A DNA stretch of 64,000 nt. Source: Tremella fuciformis. Taxonomy: Eukaryota > Basidiomycota > Tremellomycetes > Tremellales > Tremellaceae. The position numbers and the translations under genes are program-made. The notes beneath the pieces are model-generated. The model did no database searches and was not told where the DNA came from. It worked only from the letters and a program-made list of their open reading frames with translations. The DNA lies in the NCBI GenBank assembly GCA_032768795.1, contig CP136495.1, positions 1,056,501 to 1,120,500 of the forward strand. The letters run 5' to 3'. Below are positions 52,701 to 62,823 of the stretch, piece by piece; within the stretch, counting starts at the first letter, position 1, and every line of letters begins with the position of its first letter.

Positions 52701-53497
52701 CGGCCGCAACTTCAGCGACCCGATGGGGGTCCAGCGGTGATCCCAGCGGCAGGCGCGGCTCCATTCCCGACATTGCTGCATCCGCAAGGAGAGGCTCGAC
52801 CGATGGACGTAGATCGTCCATCACGGATTCGTCTCCGGTTTCTGCACGACGTGGCTCCTTGGGGCCCACCCCTTTCGTAGGTCAGAATTTGGGAGCAGCA
52901 TCTCCCGTGGGCTCCAGGCGGACATCAGTGACCAATCCCTCTCCCTTAGGTCCTGGCGGATCTGGGCCTGACGCCAAAGACCCTGCTCTGTTCCCAAACT
53001 CTGGTCGCCGAGCCTCGAACGCCTCTCAAGCGGGCTCGTCTTACTCGTCCACCGGCGGAGGGACGACTCTTGCCTCCCACTTCCAGACCAACCAGCTTGT
53101 CAAGACGTATACGCTACAGAATGCGGAATCAGGTCTCGCAGCCGACTATCTCAAGCGCAAGAATGTTGTCAGAGTGCGAGCCGAGGGGGAACAGTTCTTG
53201 ATACAAACAGACAATGCCCGGGAGGTCGTGGATTGGATCGAGGCTATCCAGGCTGCAACCAATGTGTCGTTGGACCTAGACGACCGACCGATGCCGAAGA
53301 TCATCACGTTGCCACGCAGACGTCGAAGACGTCCGGGACAAGCAGCAGCTCCTGCTACAGGAGGAGCCGCTCCACTGGCCCCGGGTACCAATAGTGGTGG
53401 GGCCACCGGCACGAGCACACCAGAGGGGAATACTGCCGCGGCTAGAGATCGGGAGCGGATGTTAATGGAAGATCAGGCGGCAGCGGCGGTCAATTGA
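49710..53497 (+). CDS. Large disordered protein with a C-terminal PH domain
   Basis: Pleckstrin-homology domains bind phosphoinositides or proteins at membranes. Three exons, with introns at about 50964-51020 (GTGAGT) and about 52363-52409 (GTGAGT). About 870 residues of Pro/Ser-rich sequence come first, including an acidic run and [12 protein letters not shown]. The PH domain starts [14 protein letters not shown], continues [20 protein letters not shown], is interrupted by about 180 Ser/Gly-rich residues with repeated RRGS units, and ends with [41 protein letters not shown] split PH domain of this kind occurs in the fungal YHR131C/YNL144C-like proteins. The first half begins right after an intron. 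Confidence 0.82.
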
Positions 53498-53632
53498 GGT
53501 GGAAAGACGGAGGCGACGGCGATAAGATCATGTAGCATCTAGCAAATGGATCCTTTTAATCTTAAACAATCAGCACTACACGATGCATTGCCTGCAATGA
53601 CCCTCTGGATCGTACGGTGTGCACGTAAGATC

Positions 53633-54337
53633 TCATAGTTTCTTTAGCCTGGAAGGAACTCTGCTCTTCTTCTCTTTCAGATGTACCATTCCAAATACTA
53701 CGACCCACCATCCCCAGACGGCCATGAGAGTATTGCCGATTCCAATGACGGTACCCAGGCCTCCGACGGACTTGGTGTTGAGGCTGACGAGCGCCATGAC
53801 AGTGTTTATACCCACAATCACACTGAGTATCGAGGTTCTCGACGGGTTTGTTGTGGGTGGCTCATACGTGGGCACTAGGGCGAATATGGCAATCAGGCTG
53901 AAGGCCAATAGGCCAAGGGAGAGCGATAAGCAGAGGAACGATTCGAGTGGTGTCAGAGCGTCATAATGAGACTCGCGCTCTGGTTGGCCGAATGCTGCTG
54001 CTGACGTTCCCGGTGGCGGGGGTACTTGAGCGAAGAATAGCAGGATACGCGGGAAGAGCAGTAAGGGTACGGCGAGGATGGAGTACCTGGGGCTCAGTCC
54101 TTGGTCCAGTCTGGCTGTCGCGCGGAAGACGATGTGCACTCACCATATCGCTACTCCGACGCCGTAGGTCGAGGTGGTGTCCATACCTCCCTCCTGCAAA
54201 TGCACTGAGGCCTTGGCCTTGTCCTCGGCCGCGCGATACGCTCTGCCCAGCCCACCCGCAGACGTCTCGGGGTGTCTTGGTGGTGGTGCAGGTGGTCTCG
54301 ACGCGCCCATCGGCCTGAGCTCGACTGATTCGCCCAT
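53633..54337 (-). CDS. Small four-helix membrane protein, unknown function
   Basis: Not recognised. Two exons: the first (start 54337) codes for a soluble Pro-rich 50 residues (MGESVELRPMG), the second for four hydrophobic segments: SILAVPLLLFPRILLFFAQ, ESFLCLSLSLGLLAFSLIAI, SVIVGINTVMALVSL and IGIGNTLMAVWGWWVVVFGM. It ends in a basic KEKKSRVPSRLKKL tail, which could be an ER-retention type KXKXX-like signal but not a perfect one. The intron has a GTGAGT donor near 54142. It is convergent with the PH gene and divergent from TRAPPC11. Confidence 0.75.
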
Positions 54338-54568
54338 TCGTCACTTCCACTTGAACACAAGAATTCGGGAGAGATGGTACGAAAGCGAAGTGTAACGACT
54401 TCCACGAAGTTGCAACGTCATAGCGAAGGCTCCCTCGGCGACCACGTGGCCGTCTCCGAGACCCGTCACCTGGGCATTCGCGATTGTCTGTCACTGCGAC
54501 ACCTACCAGTGTTAGCTGGCTCTGAGGCAGCTCAGAAGGACCCATTAGAGGACGTGAGGGGCGCCAGG

Positions 54569-57500
54569 ATGAACTCGTATCCCAATGAGGTCGGCCATCG
54601 CCCAACTGGCAAGTATCACGCAAGCTCACCTGTGCAGTTCCTCGCCCACCCCCAACCGCTCATGTTCGTTGCCGGCCTTGCGGCTGCAGGCCCATCCGAT
54701 GCCTCAAGAGACAGGAGCGGATCGAATGCCTCGTCGGGACTCAACTCTGGCCCTAGTTCTCGTCGTCCCTCGGCGTCTGCTGGCACCCTGCTCGACCCGT
54801 CAAGCCTCACCGGCGGCGCTCTCCCCTTTGCCTCTCCCCGTCATGATGCCACGCCTGCCCTCCCATCCAGCCCGCCGGCCGTGCAGTCACCACCTATAGA
54901 AGAGCTCCAGCTCCCGCCATTGGGCAGTATATCACCGTCCGATCAGCGTACGCCGACTAGAGATCAGCAGTTGCGAGACGAAGAGTTCGACAAGCTCATT
55001 ACCGATTTACGAGGAGGTCTCACTGGTTTGGGAGGTAAAGGCAAGATGTGGCTTCCATATGATCGGCGCAAAGAGTTTCGTATTATACTGGTAGATAAGG
55101 TTGGTCTTCCCAGCGTGATGGGCCTTGAGTGCTCAGAGCAGAATCACCGAATGCCCGCCCGAAAAGCGCGCGATACACTGCCAGACCAGCCCGCGCGCTC
55201 AACGCTCTCTCCCCTAACGCCGAGCTCGCCAGTATATCCAGATGGACTCATCGCGCCAATATGGGTTCGAAAACATGCAGAGATGGTTCCCTCGGTATTC
55301 GTCCTGTTCCTTCGCCTATACGAGCTCCGGGAGGCGGCCGACGATCTGAGTAATGCAGACAAAGAAGCGTTCTTGGCGGAAGAGCTGGACAGGCAGAAGT
55401 CTGCGGACGAGTCGCTAGTGAAAGAGATTGGCGACAGGAGGAAGAAGCTCGGCGAAAGGGGCATAAAGCTGACCGTCGTTTTGATGGCAAGCGGAACGGC
55501 TTTAGGTCAGGCCTCGCTTCAACTACGGACCACACGCTCATTATCAGATTCGCCTTCGCTGGATCCGCGACTGTCTTATGTCCGTCGAGCCTCGGCGTTG
55601 TCCTCTCGAGCTTCACTCTTCGTCTTATCACCCGTGCCACCGGAGCAGCTGAGCGAGTTCGTTGCCTCACTGCAGGAAACTCTGCATGATTCGGCCATGG
55701 AGTATTACGCCAACCATATCAAGAAGATTCGTAGGAAGCGCGCCCGCCTGCCCACGGGGCAGGCAGCTCAAGTGAATGTTCCTCCAGGTCACATCCGGAC
55801 CATCGGACCTCATGGGTGGGCTGCTAGGTATGACTGGAAGGCGGCATGGTTTGCCGAGATCCGGGGCGAGCTGGACGTGGCGAAACGGCTAGTCGTCGTA
55901 CATCTGCTTCTCGTCGGGAGAGCTGATGTGAAGGTACTACGAGGATTGCTGGAACGAGCTGTCCTTCATGTTCGCCTCAACGACCATGCTACCACCGCGA
56001 ACGAAGCGTTGGGCAGAGGCTAAAGTCTTGGCCGATTGCGTCGCCATCCGAGTGAGTAAACCCCAGAAGCTCTTTCCGTGGATTGACAACAGATATGCAG
56101 GCTCTGCCTGTATGGCGGGGATGGTCCCAAAGTCCTGGTCCCTTTTCACGTCCACTTGAAGCGCTTTGGGGATATGTCGAGAGGCTGGGGTATCGGTGAA
56201 GAGACGTTCGAGTATTGGAGCTGGCTTGCAAGGCAGTGAGCTAAATTCCCCATCATGTCGCGCCACCAATTCATGTACAGATACCGGATCTTCGCCGAGC
56301 TTCTTGAGCTCGCAACGTCGCATGGTCTGGCAATATCAGGCGGTTCTTTCCCCCTCTTTCCCGCCGCCGGCTCGATCGCTCACCCCCCTCCCCCAGATTA
56401 CTATTCCACACCGACTTCTTCTCTCAATCCAACACAAATCCTGCAGCAACCCGCACACTACTTCTACGCTGCAGCTTGCTGCTCCCTGGAGAGAAGGAAG
56501 CGCTTCGAGCAAGCCTTGGACGCGGAGGCCAAAGCTTCAGAAGGGCAGTCTCCAGCTCCCGGTTTCGTGAATGAGAAAACGGTCGATCATTCGGCCTTGA
56601 TCGTTGAGCTCTTCGGCAAAGCTTATGCCCTTTCGAAGGAACACCAGCCCCCGCAGACTCGCGTCGCTCTGCATGTCGCCTATCGAATCGCGGACATGTA
56701 CATGGCCGCTCAGCAGTACGAGAAAGCGATGCGTTACTTTGAGACAATTGCTCAGAGCTTCACTTCGGACGGGTTTGAACCCCTCGTCTGCCAGATACGG
56801 CTCCTGTGGTTTCAGTGTGCACAGCAGACTGGCGAGGTCGAGATTGCAGCAAGACTTTTATTGGAAATGTTATCTCCAGGTGCGTTGTGTCTGTCGTGGG
56901 TTGTGACTCGTCTCTGAGATGAGTAGAAAGCGGTTTGCCTGCTGAGCAGCGCGTCTCGCTCCAAGAAGATTTCTTGGGCCTGCTCAAAGTAAGCCTGATA
57001 ACCTTTCTTCGTCCGTCAATGAACAGCAGACTACCACTCCGTCGTCCTCCACTCCGCTATCGGTGACGCTTGGGGCGAACTCAAACTTCCGTGAGCCAAT
57101 GATTACGGCTTCGGTAGTTCGAGCTGACTAGCAGTGGATGTCCGCGGAGCATTCTGGAGCGATGAGAGGGACCTTTTCCAGCCGGCACCATATCAAGTGG
57201 TGATCAGCTGCCCAGAAAACGTCGACATCTCGGCACTCTCTTTCGATAGTCTCTCTATTGCATTCTCGGATGGCAATCCCGATGTGGTGATTAAGGGAGC
57301 AGATGAATCGGAGGCGTCCGAGTCTGCAAACAGGCTGGATGCTGGAGTAAGAGACACAGATCCTGCCCCTTTAAAGACTGTTTTGCGTTGGACGCCCGGA
57401 CGCGTCTTCGTCATCGAGGGATCAATCGTCGGCAGGCAAGAGAGCACTGTGAACGTGAGTCAGCAAGCAAATCTGATGGCGCCACGTCTGACTTGAGCAT

Positions 57501-58915
57501 AGATCACGGCTATAAAGTTGCATTTCGAGCACGCTTCCTGGAAGTTCGAAATTAGCATTTACGTCCGACTGTTACCGCAATGGTCCTCCCAGACTGGTCT
57601 GATCAGCCCGATTCAAGAGCTGGCGCCGGCTGTCTCGTTGGTAATCATCAGTGATGCCGGAGAGCAGCTGAACATCAGGTTCACGCCGGCCGTTCACGGT
57701 ATAAGACTGGAAGTGCAGAATGCTGCAGTCGGATACGTCAACGAAGACATACCGATCAATCTGGTGGTGCACAACGATGAAGACCTAAGACTTGCTTGCA
57801 AACTTTCTGTCTTGCTCCAGCCGGTATCAGGCGAGACAGATGGTCGGTTTCAGTCATCTCACCCGTGAGCTGGAATATTGATAGCAGCCTCTCATATCAC
57901 GGTGGATGGACAGGAAAGCTCTTCGCTTTTACGCGAGATCGACCTAGGTCGACTGGACGGGTCGTCACTCTCGAGAGTGATATACTTGAAGAGTTCCATC
58001 GCTTCCATCAGAATCATGGAGGTATCCCTTCATACGACCACGGCTTCCCCGGACACCGAAGTACAACATACGGAAGAAACGCAGTGCACTATTACACTCC
58101 CGATCCTTCACCCCTTCTTTGCGTCATCCACTGTCAAAATTGGCGAAGCGAGCGGGTTGGCGGGCGAGCGATATGCTACCGTGACAACAACTTTGACTGC
58201 CCCGGGTCCTAGGCCTCTGACGGTAGACAAACTTCGCTTGGTCCCTACAGTACGCTCTGCAGACGCGACCACGGCTCCTGGCTAACTCTAACAGGACAAT
58301 CACGAGATTGAGCTGGTATCAAATTCACTACCAGACGAGGATGGCGAATTCGCAACCCGTGCGTGCATGGGCAAACCAGATTGATCAATGGCTCATGTCT
58401 CAGAATGGAATCAACAACACGCTTTCTCGTTATGCTCTCGCTTCCTGGTCCGCCCGCGTCGGCCCTCAGTGGTCGTAGGTGCTGTGCCTGCAGAGGTAGA
58501 GATCACTTGGCGGACAGGAGCATCAGCATCTCCGGTGCAGACGCTCTTGCCTCTGCCGCCTCTCTCTTTGCCTCGATTCGAGCCGATCACGGCGTCCTTA
58601 TCTGCCCCGTCATCAACGTCCTTGTCAGCCACCCTGCAGATACAGCTCTCTTTACGAAACGCCACACCGAAGGAGGCCTTCATCAATTTAGTCATCGAGA
58701 CATCCGAAAACTTTGTTTGGACAGGTGGCCGTAACGTCCATGTGACTCTGCCTGGAGGTGGGCAGAAGGATATCCCGCTACGCCTCACGACGGTCGCTGG
58801 CGTGGGCTGGGTGTCGGTACCAGCTGTGAGGGCTTTCGAGGAGGGATTAGGGGGCCGCACAGAAATGCCCGTAACGTGGGCGAAAGGTGACGGGAAGGTC
58901 TTTGTCAGGCCGTAG
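54569..58915 (+). CDS. TRAPPC11: TRAPPC11/foie gras homologue, TRAPP complex subunit
   Basis: Tether-complex subunit in ER-to-Golgi traffic. About a dozen exons. The N-terminus includes FLAHPQPLMFVAGL, then RRKEFRIILVDK spliced to NHRMPARKARD. The foie-gras domain has APIWVRKHAEMVPSVFVLFL, RASLFVLSPVPPEQLSEFV, HDSAMEYYANHIKKIRR, YDWKAAWFAEIRGELDVAKR then YYEDCWNELSFMF across a GC-donor intron, ICRLCLYGG, RQYRIFAELLELATSHGL, QQPAHYFYAAACCSLERRK and VALHVAYRIADMY. The gryzun part at the end has FVWTGGRNVHVTLPGG and GWVSVPAVRAFEEG. Two further introns (near 55101 and 55505) are multiples of three and stop-free. The first ATG in the frame with the domain is at 54569. Confidence 0.9.
55888..55933 (+). 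other. GC-AG intron in TRAPPC11 (donor GCTAGT)
   Basis: 46 nt. Removal joins DVAKR to YYEDCWNELSFMF, as the family requires. No GT donor has the needed phase. Read-through stays open but gives unrelated sequence and loses the downstream domain. Confidence 0.82.
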
Positions 58916-59121
58916 TCAGGTAGTCAGGCAGTGTGCTATTGCTCATGCTGTCGCTTGCATTCGGCAGCGCTTCCCAAGCGTTCCCTGGAACCCGTTACCA
59001 TCAGGCCATTGTCAAGCCGCGATGACGGCTGCTCGGACGATAGCATGATTGAACAGAGTGCATGTCAATGCGAACAGTGGAAGTCATCCAAGGATCATCA
59101 CAGCTACCTTCGCCTGCCTCC

Positions 59122-60425
59122 CTACGCCTTCTTCTCCTTCTCCTTCTCCTTCTCCTTCTCCTTCTCCTTTGCCTTGACCTCGTCCTTCACATCCTCAGCC
59201 TTGTTAGCCTGCTCTTTGGTGTCTCTGACCACCTTGGCTGGCGCGATGGATGCCCGACGGGGACCGGGGTCTTCCTTGAGCTTCTTTGCGGCAACATTGC
59301 CAAGCTTGGCCATGACCTCGGCGACTTCAGGGTCAAACTTGGACCAGGGTCGTCTGAGCCAAGTCATGATGATATGCCTCTGCTCCCGTTGCACTTGCAG
59401 CTCGTGCTCTACCTTCGTCTTGGGGCCGAACACGGGCACGGGCTGAGCTGGGCCCGCAGCAGCAGCAGCAGCGGCCGCGGCCGCGGCATCCGCTTGCGAC
59501 TTGGTGTCGGGGCCGATACGCGGCCTGACGGAACCTCTTCGATCGCCCTTGGCATCTTTCGGGTCGACGAGCATGTCGCGCGGGGGCTGTATGCCCTCCT
59601 CCTTGAGCCGCGCGAGAACCTTGGCGCGCTCCTTCTCCATCCGCACCACATGATACGGCTTCTTGACGGGTGCGCCGGATTGGGCCTTTGGACCTCGCTT
59701 CAGCAGCTCGAGGTTAGCGGTAGGCAGCAGCACGCTCAGATCCTCCAGATCGCCCTCGACCAACTGCTCGCGCAAAATCTTGTCGTTGCGCGCCTGCTCC
59801 TTGGTGCGAGGACCGATAAAGAGCTGCTTGAGGAAGGGGTACTCCTTGTCGAGCTTCGCGTCCAGTTCTTTCTGCTTGGCCTTCTCTTGGGCTTCTTTCT
59901 TCTCAAATGCTTCTTTAGTCAGTGGACCGTGCGGCTTGGGAAATGCGATGGGCGCAAAGGCGTTGGGGTAGGCATCCAGCGTCTTGGCGTTCTCACAGTC
60001 CGCCAGCTCGTCCTCCAGCTTCTGGATCATGATTTCGTGCTTGATCCACGCGTCATGGCCAGGGACATACCCTATCGTAAGCTACATCCTCGTCGACAAC
60101 GCCGTTATCTGCGAGACCACTCACCGTTGTGCGTCTGTTCCCAACGAAGCTTGGCAATGACATACTTGAGCGCGGTCGCGTGGTGCTGGCGCAACATTGC
60201 ATACGACACTTTGGGCGGAGCAGCGGGGTTGATCTTGCCGAGCACCTGGCCCTGCGCGGCCGACTTGACCTTGGACGTTGGGCTCATGAGCGGAGTCCCG
60301 ATCTTCGTTGAAGTGGGAGAGAAGAGGGGCGAGCGCGCGTATAGCGGGGAGAGTTGCGGGGAGGGCGACGGCGAGCCATCGAGGCCCGCAGTCTGGATTG
60401 CAGGGTGCAGAAGAAGAGCGACCAT
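59122..60425 (-). CDS. Unknown charged protein with poly-Ala and Lys-Glu repeats
   Basis: Not recognised. Two exons meet at an intron between about 60071 and 60124. Exon 1 (start 60425) carries a Ser/Pro-rich leader and PKVSYAMLRQHHATALKYV to LRWEQTHN. Exon 2 continues GYVPGHDAWIKHE to IMIQKLEDELADCENAKTLD, LFIGPRTKEQARNDKILREQ, LSVLLPTANLELLKRGPKAQ, VVRMEKERAKVLARLKEEG and HIIMTWLRRPWSKFDPEVAE. Between them is a run of 10 Ala. The protein ends in alternating Lys-Glu pairs. Four repeats of a GPxTKxQ-like pattern (GPRTKEQAR, GPDTKSQAD, GPKTKVEHE, RDTKEQAN) appear; this could be a conserved short motif. An opposite-strand frame of 458 codons covers the same region and is rejected. Confidence 0.72.
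59130..59170. repeat. Hexanucleotide repeat coding for Lys-Glu pairs
   Basis: About seven copies of TCTCCT-type units on the plus strand. On the minus strand it codes for the alternating Lys-Glu end of the unknown protein. Confidence 0.85.
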
Positions 60426-60918
60426 GTTGTCAGAGTGAGCAGGGGACTGTCAGTTGTCAGCGAGACTGTACGTTGGTTAGATTCACGCGAGAGACGGAAT
60501 CGACTCGATGCGCATTGTAGGATCAGCCTCTCCTCGCGACTCCTCTTGTAGGCCCAGCGCTGAGATGAGGATCAGGCATCGTCCTTTCATCGGTTGCCAA
60601 AACGCGTCTGAACTGCCGGGTCCTTTGATATACGACGGGGCTGGCGTCTCCTTGTGAGAGGCCTGGTGACGTGTCGAACTCACTAGAACAGGATCTGCCG
60701 TGGCACCGGCGAAGGCCAACAGGGAGACCTTCACGGTAACTGTACACATTGTTTGTTGTTGCCAAGGACGGTGGCATCGCCAGCAAATCAGGTGCATCAG
60801 TCGATACGTAAAGTAGTATTACTCACATAACTGCTATGTAGATGAGATCGCCCGATATGCTTGTCGGTACAACATGAGACACAATGGGTCGACCTTTGGC
60901 GGTCAATGGTCTCCCGAC
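60426..60918. other. Promoter of the unknown gene and 3' flank of PCM1
   Basis: 493 bases between two minus-strand genes. A minus-strand frame at 60523-60786 (about 83 residues from an ATG near 60774) is open but Arg/Ser-rich with no motif. An overlapping frame begins MCTVTVKVSLLAFAGATADP and could be a short exon. Neither is called as a gene. Confidence 0.3.
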
Positions 60919-61935
60919 TTACCCAGACCACTGCTTCCTGGCATCTGTAAGGGGCACGTACTGGCGATCAGTATTTGCAGAACGCGCAGGCGACGTGTAT
61001 CAGTCTCACCATGACACCAAAAAGCTTGGTCTTTGTCACCTTGCCACTTTCCGATTTGTCGACCTGCCATATATCTACAAATTAGTACCTTTCAAAGACG
61101 GGCATGAGATGGTTCACCCTGTGAATTCTCGCCGACCGGTATGAACATTCTCCCCGGCTTGGCCAGCTGATCGATGAGGGCTTGCGGAATTTCTGGCGCG
61201 GCGGCCCCCACATGTATGATCTGATACGGGGCTGATCATGAGTCACCATCTTCGACGCTCGGCCACGGCAGGTCATACCTAGCGGAGGATACCCCTCTCG
61301 CCCATCGCCACAGATCATCTCGATCCTACCTCGACCCGCTCCAAGGTCAATCCCGTCATTACGGAGATTCTCGCGGGACATCTCGACCAGTCCTGGCAGG
61401 TGGTCGATACCGACCACTGCCGCGTGCGGGGCCAGATGATGCAGGACGGCAGTGACTACAGTCAGGCCTTCTATACTGATGTTTCGCCCGCATGTGATCA
61501 CTCACGATACCCGCTTCCGCTGCCTACATCGAGGATGGCTCCGCGAGCCTCGTCTCCCTTGGGCAATAAAGGAAGCAGGTTCTCACACGCGTGTGCATGC
61601 ATGTGAGGGGCAGATATTGTAGCATTGAAGCCTATGCGTCTAGTCCATCAGCCCCCATCGGTTTCGCGAGGACGCAAAGGCTGACTGCGGCGAGTCTTCA
61701 TACGCAAATCGACCGTTAGGGACGTAATTCTTCCTATCGACCTTGCGCATGGCCTACCATCAGTCCTTCTCTCAGCGTGACAGCGGCAATGTAGCGTACA
61801 GCAGCGACAACTGGAGACGCAATCAGGCCCGCTTTCTGGAGTTTGTCAATGAGCTAGACGTCAGTGTGCCGAGCCGCTCGCGCGAGGCAGAGGACGAGCC
61901 TCGTCATTCGTCGAGCCAGAGCACAACCACGCCAT
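60919..61935 (-). CDS. PCM1: Protein-L-isoaspartate O-methyltransferase
   Basis: Repairs isoaspartyl damage in proteins with S-adenosylmethionine. Eight exons (61900-61935, 61800-61853, 61686-61753, 61506-61639, 61279-61455, 61118-61230, 61010-61075, 60919-60960) sum to 690 nt, 229 residues, the normal length. [62 protein letters not shown] (family signature), [13 protein letters not shown] (SAM motif I), [78 protein letters not shown]. Introns are 42-50 nt; three of them are 46 nt. Intron 1 has a GC donor, and intron 61076-61117 has a TACTAAT branch near its 3' end. Confidence 0.95.
61854..61899 (-). other. GC-AG intron in PCM1 (donor GCTCGT)
   Basis: 46 nt with a CACTGAC branch-like site. 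Removal joins STNDE to [11 protein letters not shown]. Read-through ends at TGA; the GT donor inside gives a stop. Confidence 0.85.
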
Positions 61936-62823
61936 TCTGGACCAGTCGCGAAGTCTGCGCGCGAAAATTGTAGGAAAAGGCAGACCGTTGCGTCTGCAAG
62001 GCGTGAAAGTGGGATTTGCCGCACGACGCAGCGGTAGACAGGACGTCGGATGGCGTATGACGGGGATCAGTGATGAGTTGATGGATGATCAGATGCTGCG
62101 AACAAGAGAATGCTGATGAGCAGTTCTCGAGCAGACGACCATGACAAGCGAGATGAGAGGCCTTCTCTGAGAACGGCTACGGCTCGGGCAGAAGGCGAAA
62201 GAGAAACAACCAAGGCGAGCGATGCGTCAGACAAAGGACGGGGCGGAGTCGGGCGGTGGAGGTTTTCCTAATCTCACCCTTACCCCAGTCCGTATTTCCT
62301 AATCAAAGCTAATGCCATTAGGCAAGCTCTCTGATCAGCAACGAGGGGAAACTTTCGTTCAACATCTCGCTCTTTGATCTATCTACCTTTCATCTCTCCT
62401 ACGGCTCGTCGCCATCTGTACAGTGACGCGTGACGCAGCGATCAGCAGTAACGTGCCGTGTATCTGGCGATTCACAGCTGAGTACAGTGCAAGCTTGTGC
62501 CGCTACGTGTAGGTGAGTGTCGCCGGTCGCTCAATGCTTCTTCGCCTTCCCGCACCACCCTTCATCAACTCCCCTTAGTATGACGAAAGAAACCTGCAAA
62601 AATAGGAAGTGCCATCTGCATCTGCGGCCCCATCGAGGGTCAGCTATGCTGTCACCAGGACCTCTGATTCCACAACTACTCCCGCTCGCGCTCTCATAGT
62701 TTGGCACTGGAAGAGAGGCAAATTGCTGATGATCCAGATGTCCACTTGTCCACCTAGATCTTTGCAATGCATCGCTGTTTCGCCCATCCTCGTCAATGCA
62801 CATGCTTCGAAGCTCTATGAACG
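61936..62823. promoter_or_regulatory. PCM1 promoter and RGP1 3' flank
   Basis: 888 bases between two minus-strand genes. Purine-rich in 62080-62270, AT-rich near 62280-62330. The 61-codon plus frame at 62517 has no motif. No RNA gene could be identified by eye. Confidence 0.35.

Noticed and set aside
59062..60438. 458-codon plus-strand frame
   Set aside because: It lies opposite a spliced minus-strand gene. Its Leu runs are the reverse of the Lys-Glu repeat, and it has no start or motif of its own.
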